Shown here: positions 36,420 to 47,501 of the stretch, one piece after another
How positions within the stretch are numbered: the first letter of the stretch is position 1
Layout: each line of letters starts with the position of its first letter
Assembly: GCF_000208745.1 (NCBI RefSeq)
Contig: NC_030851.1
Location: 7,923,313 to 7,987,312, forward strand
Direction: 5' to 3'
Length of the DNA: 64,000 nt
DNA from: Theobroma cacao
Lineage: Eukaryota; Streptophyta; Magnoliopsida; Malvales; Malvaceae
The notes under the pieces: generated by a model
Told to the model about the DNA's origin: nothing
Database searches by the model: none
Seen by the model: only the letters and a program-made list of their open reading frames with translations
Program-made: the position numbers and the translations under genes

Positions 36420-37666
36420 TTTGAAAGAAAACATCAAAGTCAAATGAAGAGTCCTCCAGTCACACGATAACATGAAGGTGACCATCAATCTCAATGTGCT
36501 TGGCCCATTTATGAAACACATCATGGCATGATAAGTAATCTGTACAGCACTTCTATCAATGAAGTACAGTGGCAAAAGAGTGTGCAATGCCCATATCCTC
36601 TAGTCTATATTAACTCTGAAGTAGCCTCCACAATAGCAAGATCTGATTCAGTACTAGAGCGGGCAGTAATTATTTGTTTCTTGCTACGCCAAGAAATGAG
36701 AAAATAGTCTAAAAAGAAACAATAACTATTTGTAAAACGATGATTGATAGAGTCACTTACCTAATCAACATTAGAATACCTACATAAAACTAGAGAAGAA
36801 TGAACTGAGAAGTGAAGTCCATAACAAGAATGTGCCTTTAACATAAGAAAGAACATGAGGAACTACTGAAAAATGAGACAAACGCAGCCATAAATTAATT
36901 GACTAGATGAACAACGTAAGCAATATCAAATTGAGTCATTATGAGACAAACCGGACTTTTAATGAGTCGGTGATATAAAGTAAGATTAGGAAGACGAGTT
37001 CTATCCATCAAAGTAAGTTTAGCTATCGATAATGTCAGCTCGAGAAAGTAAATCAGATGCATCCTTAGTTTGAGAAAGATAGCATCGGAGGAAACCTCTA
37101 GTTCTAAAAAATAACAAAGGGAACCAAGATCTTACATTTCAAATTGTTGTACAAGAAACTGTTGTAATTTTGCAATACATGTTGTATCATCACCGGTGAT
37201 GATCATATAATCTACATAGAGAAGAAAAAAACAATGTAATGAGTAGTACGCCAAATAAAAAATGTAGAATCATGAAAGCTAAAAATAAAACCAAATTGAG
37301 AAATAATGAAACTAAATTTCATAATTTACAAGCTACAAGAGCAAAAGTTTCTTAATTTATAGTCTATCCCATATTCTTGAGTATAATCCTTAGCCACCAA
37401 ACGAGTTTTATAATATTGAATAGATCCATCTGAGTGGGTTTTGATTTTATAAACTCATTTTAAATCAATAGAAGTTTTGTTAGAAGACAAGTCGACTAAA
37501 TCCCAAATATAAGTTTTTCTCAAGAGCTTGAAGCTCGTCATCTATAACTTGTTGCGAATGATAAGACTGAGGCTCATCCAAGGTTACAAACAGAACAGAA
37601 ACAATGATAATTGTGGAGATAATGAGGAGTTTGTTTCACTCGGGTTGAACAACGAAGGGTTGGAAC
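36420..37666 (-). pseudogene. Old Copia pol remnant (RT to RNase H), left part
   Basis: Read on the minus strand, broken Copia pol similarity is visible in order. Near 37600-37660: RSTRV-like linker (CSTRVKQTPHYLHNYHC). Near 37350-37480: RT start (YKIKTHSDGSIQYYKT, RLVAKDYTQEYGIDY). Near 37200: the polymerase motif region LLYVDYMIITGDD. Near 36600-36690: RNase H (SKKQIITARSSTESDLA). Near 36490-36530: HDVFHKWAKHIEIDGH. Frames shift repeatedly and stops are frequent, so it is a dead fossil. It is interrupted at 37666 by the younger plus-strand Copia element and continues at 42383. Confidence 0.8.
37662..37666. repeat. Target-site duplication, left copy
   Basis: GGAAC immediately precedes the 5' LTR. 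The same five bases follow the 3' LTR at 42383-42387. Confidence 0.9.
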
Positions 37667-38005
37667 TGTTAAGAATAATATTTGCATGGCTTGGTGTCCG
37701 TGTATATGCAGTTGTTGATTATTTGGATAAAGACATGCAGTTGCTGGTTATTTGGATTTAGACATGCAGTTACTTGTAGTAAACTGTTTTAAACATCCTT
37801 TTAACACTTGTAATCCATGCCTCAACACTTGAATCCATGTCTTGACAAGTGTTATGCATGTAACTACCTTTTTTGTGTATAAATAGAGGTGTCTAGTATG
37901 AATAAAGTGTGCCTTCATCAGAACAATTTCTGTTCTTCTTTAAAATTCCTTCTCTGGTTTGTTGCTTCATACAGCAACTTTAGTTCTGTCCATAATTTAT
38001 CTTCA
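37667..38005 (+). repeat. 5' LTR of the Copia element
   Basis: Starts TGTTAAG and ends TTCA. It contains TATAAATA (37878-37885), the likely promoter TATA box, and AATAAA (37901-37906), a likely polyadenylation signal. It holds short internal repeats around GATTATTTGGA and GACATGCAGTT. Length 339 bp, equal to the 3' copy. Confidence 0.95.
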
Positions 38006-38019
38006 TGGTATCTAGAGTC
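38006..38019 (+). other. Primer-binding site of the Copia element
   Basis: TGGTATCTAGAGTC directly follows the 5' LTR. The first seven bases equal those complementary to the initiator methionine tRNA 3' end used by most plant Copia elements (usual form TGGTATCAGAGC). The rest differs by a small insertion and a substitution. Confidence 0.75.
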
Positions 38020-38104
38020 TATTTTGATCTTTAAGGGCTGTGTTTGTAAGACAATTAAAACAAATTCATTTCCCGAAACCTTAAGAAAACCATCTTCATA
38101 CAAA

Positions 38105-41100
38105 ATGGCCTCCAGCAATATTCTTAGTCATCAATCTCCACCAAACTTCAATGGAGAGAATTATGCAATTTGGTCAGTTAAGATGGAAGCCTATCTTCGT
38201 GGTTACGATCTTTGGGATGTCATAGAATCTGGAGGTGAAGTACTTATCTTGAGAGAAAATGCAACCCTCGCACAAATTAAACAACATAGTGAGGAAGTTG
38301 CTAAGTGCTACAGAGCGCTGGCATGTATCCATGGGGCTGTTTCGGATGCTGTATTTACAAGAATAGTGGGAGCCAAATCAGCAAAAGAGGCATGGGACAA
38401 ACTGAAGGAATAATTCCAAGGCTCAGAAAGGACAAAGCAGATGCAGGTAATGAATTTATTGAGGGAATTTGAGACTTTGAGAATGAAGGATACTGAAAAT
38501 GTTAAAGACTACATTAACAAAATCATGCGAGTGGTGAACTAGGTGCGGCTGTTGGGAGAGAATCTTTCTGAAAGCCGTGTAGTCCAAAAAGTTCTTGTGT
38601 CTCTATCAAAAAAATTTGAATCTACAATTACATCATTAAAAGGGTCAAAGGACCTCTCAACCTTGACTTTTACTGATGTAGTAAATGCACTCCAAGCCGC
38701 AGAGCAAAGGAGAGCAATGCGAAGTGATAATACATATGAAAACGCTTTATTTGTAAAGATGAAAGGAAAAGCAGGAGGTGAGTCAAGAATAAAAAAAGGC
38801 TCAGGTGATCAGAAGGAGAAAGAAAAAGAAAGGGTTCAATATAACAAAACTCATGGGAAAAAGAACAAGTTTCAGATGTGCTTTCACTGCAAGAAAAGAA
38901 ATCATTCAAAGGCCTACTGCTGGTTTAGACCGAGTGTCAGGTGTCGTGCATGCAATCAATTGGGTCACATTGAGAAGGTATGTAAAAATAAACCAGAGAA
39001 GCATGATAAGGCATCACAAACAAATGAGAATGATGATGTTGCCGAAGAGCAGTTGTTTATGATCTTGACACGACCCAAGGTAGTTGACTCAAATCAATGG
39101 TTGTTGGACAATGGTTGTTTAAATCACATGACCCCCAACAAAGAAATCTTTACTGAACTTGATACTCTGTATCAATCTAGTGTTGAAATTGGTGATGGCA
39201 AATATCTATATGCAGTAAGGAAAGGTACAATCAACATTCAAACTTCCCTGGGAAGCAGGTATGTCAAAGAAGTGTTGCTTGTTCTTGATATTGCTCAAAA
39301 TCTACTAAGTGTAGGCCAAATGATGGATGATGGGTATGTCTTACTTTTTAAAGATAAATCATGTACTGTGTATGATTCATCGGGTGAGTTTGTTATGAAT
39401 GTTCCCATGAAAAGGAAATGTTTTCCTGTAAATTTGGAAGATGTTTGTTGTCCAGCCTCTGAGGTAAAACCGAATATGACAACACTTTGGCATAAACGGT
39501 TTGGACATTGTAATCTTGGTTCCTTGGTACATGCTAGCAAGTCAGGCTTGATGGAGAATTTGTCTTCCTTAACTAAATCAAATCAAGTTTGTAGTACATG
39601 TCAGTTTAGGAAATCTGCTAGGAAGCCATTTCCATCTGCTCAATCAAGTAGAGCAACCATGAAGCTTGAACTTGTTCACACTGACATTGGAGGTCCTATG
39701 AGTGAAGAATCTCTAAATGGAAGCAAGTTTTTTCTAATCTTCATTGATGATGCTTCCAAAATGTGTTGGATTTATTTGATGAAACATAAATTTGAAGTGT
39801 TTAATCTCTTTTTGAAGTTCAAGGCTAGAGTTGAACAAGAATCTGGGAGGAAAATTAAAATTCTGAGATCTGACAATGGTGGAGAGTACGAGTCTTTAGA
39901 ATTTTCTCAATATCTTGAGAAGGAAGGGATTTAACATCAACTCACAGCTCCTTACACTCCTCAACAGAACGGAGTTAGTGAAAGGAAAAATAGAATTATA
40001 ATATAAATGACTAGGTGTCTTTTATTTGAAAAGGAGCTACCAAAGAGTTTTTGGGCGGAAGCAGCCAATACAACTGTATACTTGCTGAACATTCTTTCCA
40101 CAAGAGCCTTGAGAATTGTGACTTCATATGAAGCTTGGTTCGAAAAAAAGCCATCAGTAAGTCATCTACGTGTTTTTGGGTGCATTTGTTATCAACATGT
40201 TCCTGATGTGCTAAGAGATAAATTACAGTCAAAGGCAGTGAAATGAATATTTGTAGGGTACAGTCTACAATCAAAAGCCTACCGCATATATCAAATTGAC
40301 TCTGGTAAGATTTCCATTAGCAGAGATGTCACGTTCAATGAAGAACTTAGCTGGGATTGGAATGAGAAGCAAGTCAAAGAATCAAATAATGCTGTTCAAA
40401 GTTAGAATGATGATGGTGGTGAACTTGATCTTGATGAAACACTTGTACGAGGATCTCGCACTATTCAAGACATATACAACAGATGTCAAGTTGCAATAGC
40501 AGAACCTACCTCATTTGATGAAGCTGCACTTCACAAAGAATGGAGATCCGTTATAAGAGAAGAAATTGCAATGATTGAGAAAAACAAGACTTGGACTCTT
40601 GTTGATCGACCAAAACATAGATAAGTGATTGGCGTGAAATGGATCTTTAAGAAAAAGATGAATGCAGATGGTTCTCTAAATAAATGCAAAGCAAGGCTTG
40701 ATGCAAAGGGTTTTTCTCAAATGCCAGGAGTAGATTATTTTGATACTTTTGCTCTTGTAGCAAGGTTGGATACTATCAGGCTTCTCTTTGTACTGTCAGC
40801 TGCTCATGGTTGGAAAGTCTTTCATCTAGATGTTAAGTTTGCATTTTTAAATGGCAGACTAAATGAAGAAATATATGTGGAACAACCCATGGGATTTGAA
40901 GTAGAAGTTGATAAAGACAAAGTATATAGGCTACATAAAGCCTTATATGGGTTAAAGCAAGCACCACGTGCATGGAATAGTAGGATTGACTCTTACTTGC
41001 AGAATCAGGGGTTTCACAAAAGTTTGAATGAGGCCACATTATATGTGATGGAAGGAGGTACTGCCAACTCTCTAATTGTATCATTATATGTTGATGATCT

Positions 41101-42049
41101 TTTGATAACAGGTGCAAATACAAAAGGTATTGCTAAACTTAAAACATAAATGGAGAAAGAATTCAACATGTCATATTTGGGTTTGATGACTTATTTTCTG
41201 GGACTTGAAGTGTCACAAACAAGAAGTGGTATTCACCTGACTCAACAAAACTACATAACAGAGGTGTTGAAACGATTCAACATGAACAATTGCAAGACAA
41301 CTGAAACTCCTTTGAATGCAAAAGAGAAATTGTCAATCAACTTAAGTAACAAGCTCTACAATCCCAGTGAATATAGAAGTTTAATTGGTTGCCTTTTCTT
41401 ATTATGTTCTACTCGACCAGAACTTATGTTTGCTGTCAGTTACTTGTCACGATTCATGCAACAGCCATGTCAATCACATCTCACAGCAGCCAAAAGGATT
41501 TTGAGGTATCTAAAAGGTACAGCAAGCTATGGTGTTGCATTCATACAAGCTAAAACCACTAAACTTGTAGGATTTTTTGATAGTGATTGGGGAGGTAGCA
41601 TTGATGATGCCAAAAGTACCTTTGGATATGTATTTACTCTTGGGAATAGAGTGTTTTCATGGAATTCACACAAGCAAGAATCAGTGGCACAATCCTCAGC
41701 AGAAGCAGAGTACGTAGCAGCTACTGCAGCCGCAAACCAAGGGATATGGTTGAGAAAAATTCTACTTGATCTTGGAATGCCATTGATGAATCCTACAAAA
41801 GTGTTTGTTGACAACAAATCTGCCATATCAATAGCACAAAATCTAGTTTTCCATGGGAGAACTAAACACATTCATGTAAAATATCATGCCTTGAGGGATG
41901 CACAAAAGAAAGGTGAAATTCTTGTACAATATAGCTCATCTGATGATCAAGCTGCTGACATTATGACTAAGCCTCTTTCTAAGGCTAAGTTTGAACATAA
42001 TCGAGAAATACTTATGGTGAAAAATACAAGCATTAAGGAAGGGTGTTAA
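38105..42049 (+). pseudogene. Copia gag-pol polyprotein with eight in-frame stops
   Basis: One reading frame runs 1315 codons from ATG 38105 to TAA 42047-42049 without any frameshift. It is interrupted by stops at 38411, 38540, 39932, 40004, 40244, 40403, 40622 and 41147. Gag starts MASSNILSHQSPPNFNGENY and has two zinc knuckles, CFHCKKRNHSKAYC and CRACNQLGHIEKVC. Protease region: WLLDNGCLNHMTP, where the usual catalytic DSG/DSGA is DNGC, so it may be altered. Integrase has the HHCC zinc site (LWHKRFGHCN to CSTCQFRKS) and TDIGGPM, FIDDASK and LRSDNGGEYES. RT has LDVKFAFLNG and SLYVDDLLITG. RNase H has FDSDWGG, AEAEYVAATAAANQ and ADIMTKPL. The last two codons lie in the 3' LTR. Copia family membership is certain; lineage not assigned. 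Confidence 0.93.
42034..42043 (+). other. Polypurine tract of the Copia element
   Basis: Purine run AAGGAAGGG abuts the 3' LTR, the expected position for plus-strand priming. Confidence 0.85.
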
Positions 42050-42382
42050 GAATAATACTTGCATGGCTTGGTGTCCGTGTATATGCAGTTGTTGATTATT
42101 TGGATAAAGACATGCAGTTGCTAGTTATTTGGATTTAGACATGTAGTTACTTGTAGTAAATTATTTTAAACTTCCTTTTAACACTTGTAATCCATGCCTT
42201 AACACTTGAATCCATGTCTTGACAAGTGTTATGCATGTAACTATCTTTTTTGTGTATAAATAAGGGTGTCTAGTATGAATAAAGTGTGCCTTCATCAGAA
42301 CAATTTCTGTTCTTCTTTAAAATTCCTTCTCTGGTTTGTTGCTTTTTACAGCAACTTTAGTTCTGTCCATACTTTATCTTTA
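42044..42382 (+). repeat. 3' LTR of the Copia element
   Basis: Same 339-bp length as the 5' LTR, starting TGTTAAG, with the last bases TTTA in place of TTCA. TATAAATA recurs at 42255-42262. About 14 substitutions and no indels relative to the 5' LTR. Confidence 0.95.
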
Positions 42383-42387
42383 GGAAC
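42383..42387. repeat. Target-site duplication, right copy
   Basis: GGAAC, identical to the five bases at 37662-37666. Confidence 0.9.
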
Positions 42388-42640
42388 CAGTATAGTATCA
42401 ATAACCAACTTAGATTCTACGGAGACAAGAGTAGGAGCGAGAATAAGAGTAAGCTCATGAGAAACAGTTGTGGTAGAATCAGGAAATAACTGAACAAATG
42501 TGTCAGTAAAAAACCAAGAGGGAGTGGAAAAGGAGGAAAGGAATTTTGATAAAAAAGGAAACAATGTCTCCCCAAAATGTGACATGAAGTTGAATACAAT
42601 TTGTTTGTCGGTGGCCTGGTGAGGTGTGCATCAGTTTATT
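42388..42640 (-). pseudogene. Old Copia pol remnant, right part
   Basis: On the minus strand this reads as the Copia segment just upstream of RT. It has HFGETLFPFLSK, comparable to the usual VFHE..FPF motif, then a Ser/Thr/Pro-rich linker. Removing the intervening Copia element and one GGAAC joins it to the RSTRV-type linker at 37600-37660, so the two parts were one element before the insertion. The upstream end is not defined. Confidence 0.7.
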
Positions 42641-43433
42641 ACTCTCTCTTTCGCCATTTTGTCAACAGAAATATACAAGAAAATCTACTTCGATCACAAG
42701 TGGACCAAAGAAAGAAAAACGAAAAAAAAAAGAGAGGAAAATAAACTCACACACGTGAGAAAACGTAGTACGGAATGGCAGGCATGCCCCCGCTATTTCA
42801 TGCCGTCGTCCCTTGGACCAAATATGAGAAGTCCAGAAGACCCAGGCAAATCCTAAAGCCCAAAAGAGTTAAGAATTTTCAGATCCATTAAGTAAAACCC
42901 AAACCAAATCAAATTATTTGGATTCCATTTGCTTGCTATTGGTTTGGGATTATTCTTGGAGATTTCTCTGAGATGAACAAAAACTGTCAAATTTGAGCTT
43001 CACAAAACCGTCTTCCAAATACAGCTTCATATAACCTACAAGGATGGGTGATTGGTTTTCGATGAATGACACTGTCTCGCTGAAGAAATGGTATGAACCT
43101 TCAAGTTAGATGAAAATCTATTTATACAAATAAATAAATCAAACCATAAACAGGAATAAAACGGTATCCAGGGACCCCCTGCTTGTTATTTTCATACCAG
43201 ACCGCATGAAGCATGATAAAATATTGAAATTCATTATAACATCAACTAGCAAGATATCATAAGGGAAATTAGGCAGATTGACAAAATAGTATCCTGTATC
43301 ATAGCTCAGGACATCAGGGAAGTAGCTGAATCCTTTAATAAAAAGTTGATCTAGCATAAGCATAAAAGATCATAAAAGCAATATAAAAAAAACCGCCTCT
43401 GAAGTCGATAAATGGATGCTGCATACTCTTACA
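42641..43433. other. Intergenic region and pyruvate kinase 3' UTR
   Basis: No gene recognised. The stretch from about 43100 to 43433 is probably the 3' UTR of pyruvate kinase. A 76-codon plus-strand frame at 42626-42856 is purine-rich and unsupported. Confidence 0.5.
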
Positions 43434-45733
43434 TCATTTCACTATGCAGATCTTAATAACAGAAGCAGCACCAATTCGGTGAAGTGCAACAACAGCATCA
43501 CCGGGCTTGCACAACCCCTTCTCTGTAGCTGATGTTAAGGCAGCTTCCAAGATAACCTCAGTAGATTCTGCATCAGTTGCCTTGGCTGAGCCTTCTGCCA
43601 GTAGAGGAACCAAGCCCCTGTATATCAGACTATGTCTTGCTGGCCTTTCGTCACTGCAGGTCCAATCAAATGAATCGGTTGTCAAGACTGGGACAACCAC
43701 AGATAGGATAGGGACAGCTGGTCTGTACTTGGCAACCAATTTGGCTGTTGTTCCACCACGTGTCAAAACAACGATAAGCTTAGCTTTAGCCTTGTTAGCT
43801 GTTCGTACAGCTGAGGATGCAAGACTTTCCAACGGGCTCATCGGAAGTGGTGTTGATCGAATCATTTCTTTGAAGATTGCTCCATAGTCAAGGGAGGATT
43901 CTGCCTCATTGCAAATTCGAGCCATAATCTTCACAGCAAGCTCTGGGTAGGACCCAGCTGCACTCTCACCACTAAGCATGACACAATCAGTGCCATCAAG
44001 GACAGCATTAGCGACATCAGTAGCTTCAGCACGGGTTGGCCTTGGAGACTTAATCATAGATTCAAGCATTTGAGTGGCAGTAACAACAGGCTTGCCTGCA
44101 AGATTACACTTGTATATCATCATCTTTTGTGCTAGAAAGATCTTCTCCACTGGAATCTCCATTCCAAGATCACCACGAGCAACCATAAATGCATCAGTCT
44201 CACGCAGGATCTCATCAAAGTTGATGACACCTTCCTGGTTCTCAACCTAAAGGAATCACAATAGCCATATCAGTCATCAGTCTAAAAACAGATACAAAGA
44301 AAGCAAGAAGACTCATCATAACCGATGAAACTCATATGCTTCTGGGCATGCAGAACAACAGCAAAGCTGGCACTAACTGCATTCAAGTTGTAATTAGGTC
44401 TAAATATCATAATCTGTGTGATCAAGCAGTAATTATTTTCTAGAAGAATGGAAGGCCCTACTCTGCTTGAATAAGATTAAGAACAGCAGCATCCACAAGG
44501 AAACCTCTAACCATTAACAATTAAATTGCATAAAGAATACACATAAAATCTCATTATTAATCATGATTCAAAAGTGAAAAAGATCAACATACCTTCGACA
44601 TCAATTGTATCTGCTTTGCATGGGGACCAAGGACCTTACGGACATTAACAAGATCAGACCCTTTGCGTACAAATGAAAGAGCGATCATATCAATATTGTT
44701 GGGAACTCCCCATCCCAAGATGTCTTCCTTATCCTTCTCAGTGAGCGTTGGAAGATCCACCACAATACCAGGAAGGTTGACATTTTTTCTCTCACCAATC
44801 ATTGCAGTATTTTCACATCGGCATCTCACAGTCCCACCAGCAGGATCACAGGATAACACTGTTAGTGTGATTGTACCATCTGCACACAAAATGGTATTTC
44901 CTGGCTTCAGATCAACAGCCAACTTTTTGTAGCTCATGCAGATCATCTTCTCATCTCCCTTGATATCATAATCAGTGGTTACAGTAATTTCCTGGCCTTC
45001 CTTAAGTTGAACAGGTTTGCCGTCCTTTAGGAATCCAGTTCTAATCTCAGGTCCCTGCAACATCGAAACACAGTCAACTACAAACTACTAAATGAAGAAC
45101 GAAAATGCACATGTGAGAAGAGCTGAGAACAAAGAATTCAACATCCAAACACAATGCCAACCTCTTTACCTAAAAGAGGGGAAAAAAAATCCAGATCTTG
45201 GGACCCATTATCTTTGATTTTGAGTTTATTATGGGCACATTGGGTTACTAATGCAGAAGAATTTCTGGGCTCAATAAAGTCCAATGTCTCAAAAGGATTT
45301 CTTTCTTATTTATTATTTGCCTTTTTTTTCCCATTCACAGTGAAGTTACTTTCACAAGATATTTCTAATTAGAAAACAAAATGTACAAAAAACACAAAGC
45401 TTAAGCACTTATAAACATCTTCATACAGATAATGCTAAAATCATAAAACAAGGAGATAATAATAGGAAAACGGACCTTGGTGTCAAGCATGACGGCGCAT
45501 AGGATGCCAGTATTGTGCATAGCAGCCCTGAGATTGTTCAAGGTCTCTTGATGATACTCATGGCTGCCATGAGAGAAATTGAAGCGGGCAACATTCATCC
45601 CAGCCCTCAGCAGCTTCTCTATCATTGGCACGGACCGCGAAGCGGGCCCCAGAGTACAAACGATCTTGGTTTTGGGGACACGGCCATCGTTGGGAAGCTC
45701 TTTCAAGATGCCATCAATGTCTATATTTGCCAT
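43434..45733 (-). CDS. Pyruvate kinase, cytosolic isozyme
   Basis: Last step of glycolysis: phosphoenolpyruvate plus ADP to pyruvate plus ATP, needing K+ and Mg2+. Three coding exons (45476-45733, 44593-45054, 43434-44246) give 510 aa, exactly the plant cytosolic type, and no transit peptide precedes MANIDIDGILKEL. Motifs in order: TKIVCTLGPASRSV, ARFNFSHGSHEYH (substrate and K+ site), AVMLDTKGPEIRTG, the small B domain, DMIALSFVRKGSDL, the signature LMSKVENQEG with the active-site Lys split over the exon 2/3 junction, MVARGDLGMEIP, QMLESMIKSPRPTRAE and MLSGESAAGSYP. A likely 5' UTR intron runs from a GTAAGC donor near 46346 to a TGCAG acceptor near 45773. All key residues seen are intact. 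Confidence 0.96.
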
Positions 45734-45772
45734 TGCCTTTGCTTTGCTCTGCTCACTTACTTACAAAAATAT

Positions 45773-46346
45773 CTGCACTCATTATCAACAATCAAAATCA
45801 TCAAGCAAGTTACTTTTCAAACTAAAAAATAAAAAATAAATAAAAGAAAGGGAAAAGAACGTTCTACAGTTCAAAATTTGGTGTAGTGGTTCACATTAAA
45901 ATTTGAGCAAACTGAAGAAATAATTGGGGAAAAAGAAAAAAACATAAATTAAAATGAAAGGGGAAAAAAATCATTTTCCATTGACCAGATCTATCCAAGA
46001 AGCAGGGCGATTTACAGAAAAAAAAGCACAAGATATGGGGAAAATAAAAACAAAAATGAATGGCATAAACTGAAGGAAATGCAAATAATTTAATAAAAAA
46101 AAAAGACAAACAGAAAACAAAATGAATAAGGGAAGAAAAGAATTACGATTGTAAGAAAGAGAGGCGGTTAAGTTTGGTCTCTCGGGAGAGATATCAGATC
46201 AGCAGATAGAGATCGTTTATGGCAAAACCACAAGCAACTAAACCCAAACAGAAACTAAAAAAAAAAACAATTTGCTAAGTAGACAAAGATATCAATAATT
46301 TTATAAATAAATAGGAGGTAAAAGGGGAGGGAGGAGGGGCTTACCG
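45773..46346 (-). other. Probable 5' UTR intron of pyruvate kinase
   Basis: On the minus strand a donor TTCG|GTAAGCC near 46346 and an acceptor GTGCAG near 45773 bracket about 570 bases of AT-rich DNA just upstream of the start codon. The donor sits in a pyrimidine-rich leader-like segment (46350-46480). Inferred from signals only. Confidence 0.5.
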
Positions 46347-46940
46347 AACAACTCGAGGCTCGTGGGTTTACCAAACTAATCCAAGTTAAAGAGTTAGGGA
46401 GAGAGAGTACAGATAGAATCTGTGTTAGAGACCAGAACAGAACAGCGGGTATTGCTGGTGGTGGCCTTTTGTAACAGGACAGAATTGGAGAGTGTTTTGA
46501 AAAATTGGGAAAAAAAAATGAGAAAGTTAGCAATTCGAACACGTGGTAGATGGGCACATTGGAGATTTGAATTAGCCAGGTTCTTAAAACGGTGCGAATA
46601 TACTGCTGTCTAATTGATGCCAAGGAAATTAGCGGCTCCAGTTTAGAGGAAATGTTTTCAAATTACTATTTAAAGGAAAAAAAAAGGAGCACGCACGTGA
46701 TTGGGGAGACAACGATATCGTATCATGCGAGTGGAAGGGCTAGTACGAGCCGAACCACATAGTAAAAGGGGTCGGCAGCGGTGTGTCTCCGTTGCTTGTT
46801 TTCCCTTCTCGTGTCTGTGTGCGTACCCCACCGTTTTTGACCTCTGCGGTGGGGCCACTCCAATGCCCACTCTTTTTCAGGCCCTTTTATTATTCCTCGT
46901 CTCGTTTAACCCAACCCCACTTCCAAAAATGACTGTTACT

Positions 46941-46960
46941 ATTATTATTATTATTATTAT
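46941..46960. repeat. ATT microsatellite
   Basis: About seven tandem ATT units seen directly. Confidence 0.85.
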
Positions 46961-47222
46961 TAATTATTAATTAATGCTGACAACAACCTTCGTCCACGAT
47001 TTCTTCTTTCGGTATTCGACCATACTTCTGCATCTAAAATTTTGTGATGTTCATGTTTTTTTCGCTGTAAAATTCCGGATAATGCTTAATTTGATATAAC
47101 TTAATAGAGAAAAAGATAACAAAGCCAACATGTTTCCTACCAGGTTTTTTTGCCATAGGGAGATGAGGTTTTGGTGAGGTTCAGGAATCAGGGATTGGAC
47201 CAGCAGCAGCTACGCTAATCAC

Positions 47223-47501
47223 ATGCCTTTTCCTCAAAAGCTGAGATTTATTTTGCCCTCAATAATTGAATTCAATAGGGAATATTCTGGTAAAGCCTTA
47301 ACCCCTCCGGAATGGGCTCTTGGTGTAGCCTTGATGGTGAAATGTCCTGACCCTTTAGCCAACAATAAGTTTCAAACTGTTTCTTGGTTTGGGGGGAAAA
47401 CTAAAACATCTGTTGGAACTTGGAAGGACGACCCTTTGACAAAAGCAACAGATGGACTTTTCAGAGGCGTGGAAGGACCATTGCCTCCCCACGCCTTCTA
47501 G
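47223..47501 (+). CDS. Unrecognised small ORF (92 aa), doubtful
   Basis: An ATG-started frame of 92 codons with balanced amino-acid use, for example TPPEWALGVALMVKCPDPL and SVGTWKDDPLTKATDGLF. I do not recognise a family, and no signal peptide or membrane segment is evident. It would be the only plus-strand gene outside the transposon. It could be a real small gene, part of a decayed gene, or chance. Confidence 0.2.
   Translation: MPFPQKLRFILPSIIEFNREYSGKALTPPEWALGVALMVKCPDPLANNKFQTVSWFGGKTKTSVGTWKDDPLTKATDGLFRGVEGPLPPHAF

Larger units (their letters stand above)
37667..42382 (+). mobile_element. Ty1/Copia LTR retrotransposon (complete structure, coding-dead)
   Basis: All structural parts are present: 339-bp 5' LTR (37667-38005), a primer-binding site starting TGGTATC next to it, a single gag-pol frame, a purine tract AAGGAAGGG just before the 339-bp 3' LTR (42044-42382), and 5-bp GGAAC target duplications. 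Order in pol is protease, integrase, reverse transcriptase, RNase H, as in Copia. I counted about 14 differences between the LTRs (about 4%). The polyprotein frame carries eight internal stops, so the copy cannot move on its own. It sits within an older Copia remnant of opposite orientation. Confidence 0.95.

Noticed and set aside
37889..38104. ATG-started frame beginning inside the 5' LTR and running into gag
   Set aside because: The Copia gag start is the ATG at 38105, where similarity begins; the upstream part is LTR and leader read through by chance.
37667..42382. Reading the Copia element as an integrated pararetrovirus
   Set aside because: It has two LTRs, a target duplication, an integrase, and Copia domain order, with no movement or coat protein region typical of plant pararetroviruses.
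43507..43887. 126-codon plus-strand ORF over pyruvate kinase exon 3
   Set aside because: Antisense of a fully explained exon.
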